A DNA stretch of 64,000 nt from Actinomycetes bacterium (lineage in GTDB: Bacteria > Actinomycetota > Acidimicrobiia > Acidimicrobiales > Palsa-688). Position 1 is the first letter of the stretch; the number at the start of each line of letters is the position of its first letter. Under the pieces are notes generated by a model that did no database searches, was not told the DNA's origin, and saw nothing but the letters and a program-made list of their open reading frames with translations. Of the stretch, positions 27,542-35,092 are shown piece after piece. A program made the translations under genes and the position numbers. The stretch is from NCBI GenBank assembly GCA_021787365.1, contig JAJYMB010000031.1:1-64000 (forward strand), written 5' to 3'.

Positions 27542-27916
27542 ATGACGACCGAAGAACATGAGGCGACCGTCTACCGGTTCACGCCTCCGCCTCCGTCGCC
27601 TTCGCGCGCCGGTGGAGAGCCAGGCGGGAGCTCCGGCCTCGGGCACCCCGCTGGCACGGCAGGCCCCGGCAGGCCCTCGGGCACCGGGGAGCCTCGGAGA
27701 TCCAGGCGCCGCACCCGGGTGACAAAGACGGCGGCCGGCTTGGCCCTCGTGCTCGGGACAGGTGCCGGCGCCGGCGCGGTCATCATGGCCACCTCCTCGG
27801 GTGGCGCCCCTTCTCTCGCATCGACGAGCGCCGCCTCGTCGAGCGGTGCGACGACGACGGGCTACATCATGGGCGGCCCGTTCCAGGGCGACGACCCCGG
27901 CGGCGCGGCGGCGTAA
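27542..27916 (+). CDS. Small single-pass membrane protein of unknown function
   Basis: A 124-residue protein with a strong ribosome binding site (AGGAGGAAGCC before ATG). Residues 1-60 are Pro/Gly/Ser-rich and end in a basic cluster (RRSRRRTR). One hydrophobic helix (AAGLALVLGTGAGAGAVIMA) follows, then a Ser/Thr/Ala-rich tail ending GYIMGGPFQGDDPGG. The basic cluster suggests an inside N-terminus and an outside tail. I do not recognise the family. It sits 85 bases after the DUF1015 gene. Confidence 0.6.
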   Translation: MTTEEHEATVYRFTPPPPSPSRAGGEPGGSSGLGHPAGTAGPGRPSGTGEPRRSRRRTRVTKTAAGLALVLGTGAGAGAVIMATSSGGAPSLASTSAASSSGATTTGYIMGGPFQGDDPGGAAA

Positions 27917-27960
27917 CCCCTTACCGGGCAGCGCCGTGCACCGAGCCGCCCCTCGCCGGC

Positions 27961-28020
27961 CTCAGCGGGGGGCGGCTCAGCGGGCGGCGACTCAGCGGGC
28001 GGCGAACTCACCGGGCGGCG
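27961..28020. repeat. Four tandem 15-bp units at the end of the beta-lactamase-fold gene
   Basis: Four units on the pattern CTCAGCGGGCGGCGA, the first and last diverged, span the convergent gap and the last codons (stop at 28008) of the minus-strand serine hydrolase gene. They may have extended its C-terminus (FQLAAR) or the untranslated end. Confidence 0.7.
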
Positions 28021-29453
28021 AGCTGAAACGCTCCCTGTATGGCTCCGATCAAGGTCCTCGTAGCGGTAGGCCCGATCGTGTGCGACGGGTTCTCGGCCAG
28101 GACGCTCACCACATAGCTGTGGCCGGAGGTGGTCGTGGCCATGTAGTTGAGGGTGAGGACGCCGGGTTCTGACCCGCCCTTGAACCACACGGACTTCCAC
28201 AGGCGCGAGTCGAGCGCCAAACCGCCGTTGTTTATCTCGAGCAAAGAAGAAAGAGGAGCGAGCTTCGGCTGATGGGCGAGCGATGCAAGGTGGCCGAACA
28301 AGTGGCAGATATCCATGGGAGATGCGAACCATCCGAGCGTGCTCACGTCACGCGGGGAGGTCCACGACGAAGCCGCCTTACGAAGTTGCCCGAGCGGGAT
28401 TGGGTCAACTGTCCCCCGGAGGAACCCGAGGCGCTTGCTCGCGGGAAGGGCGAGGTAACGCTTGGCGAGGCTGGGCCAGTCGGCCAGCTTCAAGGCGAAC
28501 ATTTCCCTCGTCTTCAAGAAGGGCACGTTGAGCGCCGGGTCGGCCGTCCCCGAGCCCTTGACCGCGGCTTCCACGTTCTTCCGGCCAATCAGGTCGATCA
28601 GCATGTCGGCAGCGGTGTTGTCACTTAGGGAGATCATTTTCGAAGCGACCGCCTGAACAGTGAGGCGCGTACCGTTCGGGTAGCCCTGCAACCCCCCGGC
28701 CGGGAGGCTCTTGGCGCCAGCCGTGACGGGCACTCGTTGCACCCAGCTGACCTTGCCCTTGGCAATCGCCTCGGCCAAGGCGTCCAGCACGTACAGCTTG
28801 AACGCAGAACCAAGGGGCATCGGCGTCGTCGCGTTGATCGAGTGGACCGGCTGGCACGAACTGCCGTTCACCGACGCCACGAGCAACCCCACCTTAGGGG
28901 CGACCGAATGCACCTTTTGGTCTACCGCGGCCCAGGTGGTCGCCGTCGGGGTATAAGGCTGGAACAGCAGCGCCCGCACCAAACCGTGCGCATCGACCAG
29001 GAGGTCGAGCGTGAGCTCCGTGCCCGTCTTGGTCTGGAGCAGGGCCGAAAGCCCCACCTTTTGGCTAGTGCCGATGGACAGGAGCGTGACGGGCCCCCAT
29101 TTCCCCAACTCGACGTTCAGCTGGGCGGGCGGCACCTGGGAAAGGAACTGGACATCGAAATGAGACCTCACCTGGGACAGCGGTACGGGGAGATGCGCCA
29201 TGGCTTGGACGAGCCACTTGGCCTGAGCGCCCGCCGGCGTCTTCGGGAAGCTGGCCGCGCTGGTGCGAGCCGCCTCCACTTGACGGGCCGGGGCCGACGC
29301 CGAGGCTGCAGGTGCCGGGAGGCCCACGCTCGGGAAAGACCCCACGCTCGGGAGAGACAACGTGGAAACCGCTGCCAGCACCGCTCCGGCGCGGCGCACC
29401 CGCCGCCCGCGCCTTGACCACAGTTTGTTTGGGATCGCCATGGCCGCCATCAT
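28008..29453 (-). CDS. Secreted class A beta-lactamase-fold serine hydrolase
   Basis: About 481 residues. An Arg-rich signal sequence (SRRGRRVRRAGAVLAAVSTLS) precedes an N-terminal domain of about 120 residues resembling the cystatin-like domain of Cpe/LpqF-type proteins. The hydrolase domain has the SxxK motif in PLGSAFKLYVLD, the SDN motif in LSDNTAAD and KGGSEPG in place of KTG. It is related to penicillin-recognising enzymes, but a resistance role is not implied; esterase or cell-wall roles are as likely. ATG 29453, 29450 and 29441 are all possible. It is divergent from the dienelactone hydrolase gene. Confidence 0.82.
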   Translation of the reverse strand: MMAAMAIPNKLWSRRGRRVRRAGAVLAAVSTLSLPSVGSFPSVGLPAPAASASAPARQVEAARTSAASFPKTPAGAQAKWLVQAMAHLPVPLSQVRSHFDVQFLSQVPPAQLNVELGKWGPVTLLSIGTSQKVGLSALLQTKTGTELTLDLLVDAHGLVRALLFQPYTPTATTWAAVDQKVHSVAPKVGLLVASVNGSSCQPVHSINATTPMPLGSAFKLYVLDALAEAIAKGKVSWVQRVPVTAGAKSLPAGGLQGYPNGTRLTVQAVASKMISLSDNTAADMLIDLIGRKNVEAAVKGSGTADPALNVPFLKTREMFALKLADWPSLAKRYLALPASKRLGFLRGTVDPIPLGQLRKAASSWTSPRDVSTLGWFASPMDICHLFGHLASLAHQPKLAPLSSLLEINNGGLALDSRLWKSVWFKGGSEPGVLTLNYMATTTSGHSYVVSVLAENPSHTIGPTATRTLIGAIQGAFQLAAR

Positions 29454-29620
29454 GGCACAGCCTCGACGGGGAGGGGCCCCCAAGTCTTGGGGAGCCCTGC
29501 CCGCGTTTTGGGCCGCCGGCCGGTCGCCCGCTGGGCGCGTAGCCAAGTACGCCGGCGCAGCCGCCACACGCCGGTCGCCTCCTGGCAGCCAAGGCGGCCA
29601 GGGCGCTAGTCTCATCGCCC

Positions 29621-30376
29621 ATGACCAAGGACATACGAGGAGACCTGAAAGCTCAGACGATCATGGTCCGCGGCCATGGCGACCAGGAGATCGAGGCCTA
29701 TTTCGCGGAGCCACTAGGCGAGGGACGGTACGGCGGAGTCGTGGTCATCCACCACATGCCCGGGTACGACCGGAGCACCAAGGAGATCGCGCGGCGCTTT
29801 GCCGCTATGGGCTACCTGGCGGTCATGCCCAACCTCTACCACCGCGAGGCACCAGGAGCTTCACCCGACGATGCCGCGGCCGCGGCCCGAGCGCAGGGAG
29901 GCGTGCCCGACGAACGTCTTGTCGGCGATGTCGCCGGGGCCATTGCCTACTTGAAAGCCCACCAAAAGTCCAACGGCAAGGTTGGCACTATCGGGTATTG
30001 CTCGGGTGGCCGCCAGAGCTTTCTCTCGGCGGTCTCGCTCCCGCTCGACGCCGCCGTGGCCTGCTACCCGGGCGGCGTCGTAAACGCGCCGCCGGCGGGT
30101 GCGCCGGTCAGCTTCACCCCGCTCATCGGCCGGTCCAAGGACCTTTCGTGCCCTCTCCTCGGGCTGTTCGGCGAAGAGGACAAGTTCCCCGGGCCAGACG
30201 AGGTCGCCACCCTCGACAAGGAACTGTCCTCCCTCGGCAAGGAACACGAGTTCCACTCCTACCCCGGTGCCGGCCACGCCTTTTTCGACGTGGACCGTCC
30301 CTCGTACCGGGTGGAGGCGGCCCTCGACGGATGGAAGCGCATCGAAGCCTTCTTCGGGCGCCACCTCGCGTCATAA
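29621..30376 (+). CDS. Dienelactone hydrolase family protein
   Basis: A 251-residue alpha/beta hydrolase. The nucleophile elbow is GYCSGG (a cysteine, as in dienelactone hydrolase), the acid lies in LFGEEDKFPGP and the histidine in PGAGHAFFD. An N-terminal VVVIHHMPGYD forms the oxyanion region. It would hydrolyse a lactone or ester. No aromatic degradation genes are near, so the substrate is open. Its stop codon TAA is the first of a set of 11-bp tandem repeats. Confidence 0.87.
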   Translation: MTKDIRGDLKAQTIMVRGHGDQEIEAYFAEPLGEGRYGGVVVIHHMPGYDRSTKEIARRFAAMGYLAVMPNLYHREAPGASPDDAAAAARAQGGVPDERLVGDVAGAIAYLKAHQKSNGKVGTIGYCSGGRQSFLSAVSLPLDAAVACYPGGVVNAPPAGAPVSFTPLIGRSKDLSCPLLGLFGEEDKFPGPDEVATLDKELSSLGKEHEFHSYPGAGHAFFDVDRPSYRVEAALDGWKRIEAFFGRHLAS

Positions 30377-30433
30377 GGGCGTCATAAGGGCGTCATAAGG
30401 GCGTCATAAGGGCGTCACAAGGGCGTCATAAGG
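30368..30433. repeat. Six tandem 11-bp repeats
   Basis: Six copies of GCGTCATAAGG, the fifth reading GCGTCACAAGG, begin at the last codons of the dienelactone hydrolase gene and end at GAGGAAAG before the DUF6295 gene. Eleven bases is close to one helical turn, so a protein bound to each unit would lie on one face of the DNA. Confidence 0.95.
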
Positions 30434-30449
30434 GAGGAAAGAAAACGCG

Positions 30450-30710
30450 ATGTGCACCTACTACACCGACCACGTGGCCCTGGAAGGAAGCGGCAAGGGG
30501 CCGCAGGGCTGGTTCTCCCTCGGAGAGGCCTCGGTTTACTACGACCACCCGGTTCACGCGCCCGCAGAGCACACCGTCAACATCGACTTCCTCAACCGCT
30601 CGCTCGGCCCGTCGGCCCGGGTGGCTGTTGAGCTCGACCCCGCTTCGGCCCGCGAACTGGCTCGAGCCCTGTTGGCGGCGGCTGACTCCGCCGGCGCCCT
30701 TCCCGCTTAG
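30450..30710 (+). CDS. DUF6295 family protein
   Basis: A small acidic protein of 86 residues (MCTYYTDHVALEGSGKGPQG). The pattern VYYDHPVHAPAEHTVNIDFLN is typical of DUF6295, a conserved actinobacterial family often found beside dienelactone hydrolase genes. Conserved Tyr and His residues suggest a metal or ligand site; this is inference. GGGAGGAAAG lies 13-18 bases before the ATG. It is in the same orientation as the hydrolase gene, separated by the 11-bp repeats, and probably shares its transcript. Confidence 0.75.
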   Translation: MCTYYTDHVALEGSGKGPQGWFSLGEASVYYDHPVHAPAEHTVNIDFLNRSLGPSARVAVELDPASARELARALLAAADSAGALPA

Positions 30711-30807
30711 CCCCACTCGCCTTAGCCCGCACTCTGCCGACGCCGGCGGAGTGCGCCCCTGGGGAGCCACTGGCCCTCGGGGCCACCCAGCTCACTTGCC
30801 CGCCAGC

Positions 30808-32622
30808 TCAGTTGTCTGCCAGCACTCCCTCGCTCCAAGCCTCGAACAGCCGGGCGTAGTGGCCGCCGGCCTCTATCAGTTCCTGGTGGCTCCCTACCTC
30901 GGCTAGCTCTCCGTCGCGCACGACGGCGACGCGGTCGGCGCGTTCGGCCGCGTTGAGGCGGTGGGCCACCACGATGAGGGTGCGCCCCGCCGCCAGCCGC
31001 TCCAGCGCGGCCTCTGCCTGGCGCTCGGTGCCAGGGTCGATGCTGGAAGTGGCCTCGTCCATGATGAGGACGGCCGGCTCGGTAAGGGCTGCCCGGGCCA
31101 AGCTCACGAGCTGGCGCTCCCCCGCGGAAAGGTGCGAGCCGCGCTCGCCTACGTCGGTGTCCTCCCCCTGAGGCAAGCTGGCCACCCACTCCTCCAGGCC
31201 GAGCTTGCGGATGGCGGCCCGGGCCTCCTCGGGGGTCGCGCCGGGCCGGCCGAGGGCGACGTTGTCCAGCACGGTGCCCCGGAAGAGAAAGCCCTCTTGC
31301 GGCAACACCACGATCCGCTCCCGGACGTGGGAGAGGAGGGCCTTGCGCAGGTCAACCCCGCCGAAGCGGACCGCGCCCGAGAGCGGGTCGTAAAGCCGCC
31401 CCGCCAACTTGGCGATCGTCGACTTGCCACCGCCCGTGGGCCCGACAAGAGCGAGCCGCTCCCCCGCCTCGACCCGCAGGTGCACGCGCTCGAGCACCAA
31501 GCGCTCGTCCAAGCCCTCGTCGTCCTCCGACGAACCGCCACCGTAGGCGAAGGCCACCGAGTCCAGTTCGAGCGGCCCTCGCTCGGGAAGCGGTGAGGGC
31601 TGCACCGGGTCTACCATGGCGGGGTCCACCGAGAGCAGCCTGTAAACGGTGGCCAGCGCCGCCCCCGAGGACTGCAACAGGTCGAACAGCTGCGAGAGCC
31701 CGGCGATCGCGTTGAAGAGGTTGGCCAAGTACAGAACGAACGCCGCCACCGTGCCCACCGACGTGAGGTGCGCATTGACCATAAGGGCGCCGGCGATGAG
31801 CACCACCGCCATGCTCATCACGCCGGACCACTCGATCTTCGGGAAAAACCGGGAGGACAGCCGCACCGTCTTCAGCTCGCCGTCGAGCTGGGCGCCGTTC
31901 ACCTCTTTGAACCGCTCGATCGTGGCCTCTTCCTGGCGGAACGCCTGCACCACCCTCACTCCGGCCAGGCTCTCGTCGAGGGTCTCGAGCGCGTCCCCGA
32001 TCAGCTCGCGCACATCCCCGTAGGCCTTGATCGCACGCTTGCGGTAGCGCGCTGCCGCCATTACGGCCGGCACGAGCGAGACCACCACCACGAGCCACAG
32101 CAGCGGCGACATCACGAAGAGCACCACCATCACCGCCGTGAAAAGCCCGATGCTCGTGACGAAGCTCGAAAGCCCGCTCTGGACCAGGCTCTCCAGCACG
32201 TCGATGTCGGCGGTCATCCGTGAAAGCAGCTGGCCCGAGCTCTCGGACTCGAAGAACCCGAGCGGCTGCACGAGGAGGTGGCTGAAGACGCGCTTGCGCA
32301 GGTCGTTCAGGTACTGCTCGCCGGTGCCCGACACCATGAGCGTCTGCACCCGCGTGAGCACGAAGTACGAGGCGGCCAGCGCCACGTAGAGCGCGCCGGC
32401 GATGTCCACCACCCGCATCGAGTGGTGGTGCACGAGCCCGTGGTTGATGGCGTACCCGACCAGTGCCGGGCCGGCCAGCGACGAAGCCAGTGTCGCCAGC
32501 AGTACGAGCACGGCCAGGAAAATCCGCCGGCGGTAGGGCCGGAGCGACGCCAGGACCATCCGGAGGAACCCCGGGGGCGCCTCCACCCGGCTCCGCGTAG
32601 GACGCCTGCGCCCCGCGCTCAT
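30808..32622 (-). CDS. ABC exporter half-transporter (canonical ATPase half)
   Basis: A 604-residue fused membrane-ATPase subunit. Six transmembrane helices occupy about residues 30-310. The ATPase domain has Walker A GPTGGGKST, signature LSAGERQLVSLARA, Walker B VLIMDEATSSID with the catalytic Glu, and H-loop VAHRL. It overlaps the preceding exporter gene by 4 bases, so the two form a heterodimer of the BmrCD/TM287-288 type, which exports drugs or lipids. The substrate is unknown. Confidence 0.92.
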   Translation of the reverse strand: MSAGRRRPTRSRVEAPPGFLRMVLASLRPYRRRIFLAVLVLLATLASSLAGPALVGYAINHGLVHHHSMRVVDIAGALYVALAASYFVLTRVQTLMVSGTGEQYLNDLRKRVFSHLLVQPLGFFESESSGQLLSRMTADIDVLESLVQSGLSSFVTSIGLFTAVMVVLFVMSPLLWLVVVVSLVPAVMAAARYRKRAIKAYGDVRELIGDALETLDESLAGVRVVQAFRQEEATIERFKEVNGAQLDGELKTVRLSSRFFPKIEWSGVMSMAVVLIAGALMVNAHLTSVGTVAAFVLYLANLFNAIAGLSQLFDLLQSSGAALATVYRLLSVDPAMVDPVQPSPLPERGPLELDSVAFAYGGGSSEDDEGLDERLVLERVHLRVEAGERLALVGPTGGGKSTIAKLAGRLYDPLSGAVRFGGVDLRKALLSHVRERIVVLPQEGFLFRGTVLDNVALGRPGATPEEARAAIRKLGLEEWVASLPQGEDTDVGERGSHLSAGERQLVSLARAALTEPAVLIMDEATSSIDPGTERQAEAALERLAAGRTLIVVAHRLNAAERADRVAVVRDGELAEVGSHQELIEAGGHYARLFEAWSEGVLADN

Positions 32623-34505
32623 GCGTGGACCCTCAGGCCGGCGCTGTCGCCGCTCTCTTCATCGCCCAGGTGGTCGAGCCCGAGCACCTGGCGGTAACGG
32701 GCGGAGCTCGCCATCAACGACTGGTGGGTGCCCTCGGCCACCACGCGGCCCCCTTCCACCAGCACCACCCGGTCCGCCACCGCGATCGTCGACGGCCGGT
32801 GGGAAATGATGAGCGTCGTCTTACCCGTCCGCGCCTCTGCCAGGGCACGGACGACCTGCAGCTCCCTGGGCGCGTCCACGGAGGACGTGGCGTCGTCGAG
32901 CACGAGGACACGTGGGTCGGCCAGGAGCGCGCGTGCCAGGGCGACCCGCTGGCGCTGCCCGCCCGAGAGGGCGAGGCCTCGCTCCCCGACGGGTGTCTCG
33001 TAGCGGAGCGGCAGCTCGTCGATGAACTCGTCGGCCTGCGCCAGGTGCGCTGCCCGGTCCATCTCCGCATCGGTCGCCGACGGCCGCCCCACCCGCAGGT
33101 TGGCCCCGATGGTGTCGTCGAAAAGGAAGCTGTCCTCGAACACGACGGCCACCGCTGACCGCAACGTCGCCAGCGAAAGCTGGCGGACGTCCACACCGTC
33201 CACTCGGACCCAACCTGCGTCGGGGTCGTAGAGGCGCGCCAGCAGCGACAGCACGGTGGTCTTGCCCGAACCGGTGGGCCCGACCATCGCCACCACCTCT
33301 CCCCCCTCGATCGACAAGTCGAAGCCGTCCAGCACCAGCCTGGCCTCGGGCCCCGGGTACGCGAACTTGACCCCGGAGAACTCGATCGCCCCAGGCCCGG
33401 GAGGCAGAGCCACCGGGGACTCAGGCTCTGGTACGGCGCTCTTGCGCCCGATTATCGAGCCGAGCCGGTAACCCGAGACGACCGCCCGCTGGAGCATCAC
33501 TATGTAGGCCCCGATCGACTGCAGCGGGCCCGTCAAGCTGGCGAGGTAGGCGTTGAAGGCGACCAGCATGCCCACGCTCAGGCGCTGGTGCAGCACCAAG
33601 TAGCCCCCGACCCAGTTGACCGCTGCGAGCTCGATCATGGGCACGGTGTTCAAGACGGGCATGAACCTCGCCCTCGTCCGCACCACCCGCATCGCCTCGC
33701 GCCAGACCCCGTCGGCGCTCGCGCCGAGACGCTGGCCCATCTCCGGCTCTGCCCCGAACCCTTTCACCGCCCTGACGCCAGAGATCGTCTCCTCCACGAC
33801 GCCGGCGAGGCCGCCTCTTTGGCGCTGGAGGTCCGCGATCGCATCCCGCACCCGCTTGGAGAACCGGTTGGAAGTCACCGCCACGAGCGGGAGCGCCACG
33901 AGGGCCACCGCAGCGAGGAGTGGGCTGGTCACGAACATGATCACCGCGACGGCGATCGCGAGCGCGGCGTTGCCCACCCAGAAGGGCGCTGACGCCACCA
34001 CTGCTTGGATCTGGAACAGGTCGCTCGTCACCCTCGACAGCAGCTGCCCCCGGTTGACATTCGAGTGGTAGGCGATGTCCAAGGACAACAGGCGGTCGTG
34101 GAACGCCCTCCGCATCTCGGACTCGACCTGGCGCGATGCGACACCGTTCCACCAGCGCCGTCCCCCGGAAGCGACGGCCTGGAGCGTCCCGAGGAAGGCC
34201 ATCGCCACGACGTAGAGGGCAAAGTGCCCCCAATGGTGCCCGAGGAGGCCTTCGTTGACGGCGTCGCCGAGCAGCAACGGCACCGATGCGACGGAGCCCG
34301 CCGCTACCAGGGCACAACCGACCGAGATCCAAAGCACTGGCCAGTGGCCAGCCATGGAGCGCCGCATGAAGGCCCAGCCCTCAACGGCACGGCGCCTGCT
34401 GTCGGTCACCCCCGACGACGCGAGCGACTTCTCACTCGCACCCGTGCGCCCTACTGCCACCTGCTTGTCTAATCCTCCCCACGCACCACTCGAGTCGGTG
34501 TCCAT
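32619..34505 (-). CDS. ABC exporter half-transporter (degenerate ATPase half)
   Basis: A 628-residue partner of the downstream exporter subunit. Its membrane domain is followed by an ATPase with Walker A GPTGSGKTT, signature LSGGQRQRVALARA, Walker B VLVLDDATSSVD and H-loop ISHRP. The residue after the Walker B Asp is Asp instead of Glu, as in the degenerate site of heterodimeric exporters. The first 40 residues are a cytoplasmic extension. A 21-base palindrome lies 37-57 bases upstream of the start and is the likely operator. Confidence 0.92.
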   Translation of the reverse strand: MDTDSSGAWGGLDKQVAVGRTGASEKSLASSGVTDSRRRAVEGWAFMRRSMAGHWPVLWISVGCALVAAGSVASVPLLLGDAVNEGLLGHHWGHFALYVVAMAFLGTLQAVASGGRRWWNGVASRQVESEMRRAFHDRLLSLDIAYHSNVNRGQLLSRVTSDLFQIQAVVASAPFWVGNAALAIAVAVIMFVTSPLLAAVALVALPLVAVTSNRFSKRVRDAIADLQRQRGGLAGVVEETISGVRAVKGFGAEPEMGQRLGASADGVWREAMRVVRTRARFMPVLNTVPMIELAAVNWVGGYLVLHQRLSVGMLVAFNAYLASLTGPLQSIGAYIVMLQRAVVSGYRLGSIIGRKSAVPEPESPVALPPGPGAIEFSGVKFAYPGPEARLVLDGFDLSIEGGEVVAMVGPTGSGKTTVLSLLARLYDPDAGWVRVDGVDVRQLSLATLRSAVAVVFEDSFLFDDTIGANLRVGRPSATDAEMDRAAHLAQADEFIDELPLRYETPVGERGLALSGGQRQRVALARALLADPRVLVLDDATSSVDAPRELQVVRALAEARTGKTTLIISHRPSTIAVADRVVLVEGGRVVAEGTHQSLMASSARYRQVLGLDHLGDEESGDSAGLRVHA

Positions 34506-34541
34506 CCAGGGTACGCCATCTGGGAACTTTGATCAAACGAT

Positions 34542-34562
34542 TTACCAAACGCTCCTTGGTAA
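34542..34562. promoter_or_regulatory. Palindromic operator candidate before the exporter genes
   Basis: TTACCAA-N7-TTGGTAA, perfect 7-base arms, lies 37-57 bases upstream of the exporter start. This size and form fit TetR or MarR family operators, which commonly control multidrug exporters. No such regulator gene lies within the window beside it. Confidence 0.5.
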
Positions 34563-34775
34563 GCCCTCCCTACCTGGTACGACGACGGGCAACGTTGGCC
34601 CCGGGCAACCGCAGTCCCGCAGTGCGCAAGAGGGCGTTCTCCCGACCCAACCGGGCCACCTTCCTCGAGCAGCCCGACCCACAGGCCATGGGTTCAGGAG
34701 ATGCTTAGGTTGTCCTCAGCCCCCGTTCACCGCTTGGTGACAGACTCGGGGATTGTGAAAGTGAGGTCTCGCCGG

Positions 34776-34803
34776 TTGCACCACTGACTTCGACGGCTAG
34801 GTT
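34776..34803 (+). promoter_or_regulatory. Promoter candidate for a small RNA
   Basis: TTGCAC (34776-34781), 16 bases, then TAGGTT (34798-34803), in a gap of 587 bases between the exporter genes and the GGDEF-EAL gene. It points at the structured region that ends in a strong terminator. The match to consensus is moderate. Confidence 0.4.
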
Positions 34804-34809
34804 TATTTT

Positions 34810-34975
34810 CCTCCTCAAGTGCCTCGGGCCGATGCCGAAAGAAGTGCGGAGAGATCAAGCTTTCGCTGTCCCTGGCTGAGCGCGACGGGTACCCCCTCCC
34901 CGACCAGCGCTCGCCAGGGATGGAGCGTCTGCCTGCGGGCACAAGCTGGCCTGCAGGCAGACGGTTTCCTTTTTT
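34810..34975 (+). ncRNA. Candidate structured small RNA, about 165 nt
   Basis: The plus strand of this gene-free stretch folds into a series of stems. CCTCGG/CCGA is near 34822. A 14-pair stem TCCCTGGC(T)GAGCGC / GCGCTCGCCAGGGA joins 34869-34883 to 34907-34920. An 11-pair stem followed by TTTCCTTTTTT (34926-34975) ends it. A promoter-like sequence lies upstream. No plausible coding frame fits. It matches none of the riboswitch or housekeeping RNA consensus sequences I know (SRP, 6S, tmRNA, RNase P, cobalamin, c-di-GMP-I). No plus-strand gene follows, so a free-standing regulatory RNA is more likely than a leader. Confidence 0.5.
34926..34975 (+). terminator. Rho-independent terminator
   Basis: CGTCTGCCTGC (34926-34936) pairs perfectly with GCAGGCAGACG (34953-34963) over a 16-base loop and is followed by GTTTCCTTTTTT on the plus strand. 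The T-run is on the plus side only, so it does not serve the minus-strand GGDEF-EAL gene whose end is at 35093. Confidence 0.8.
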
Positions 34976-35020
34976 CAGGCGGTTTCCTTTTCAGGTCCAG
35001 GCGGTTTCCTTTTCAGGCGG
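34960..35020. repeat. Three copies of GGCGGTTTCCTTTTCAGG
   Basis: Copies near 34960 (GACGGTTTCCTTTTTTCAGG), 34978 and 35000 follow the terminator stem. The first overlaps its T-run, so the terminator tail has been duplicated downstream. Confidence 0.8.
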
Positions 35021-35092
35021 GCCGTCCTCTCGAGTCCTCCGAGACAGCCTCGGCGAAGCCCGGGAGCTACCGGAGGCAGCCCTGTCCGCGCA

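Noticed and set aside
34926-34975. Terminator for the GGDEF-EAL gene
   Set aside because: The T-run is on the plus strand only; the minus-strand side of the stem has no U-tract.
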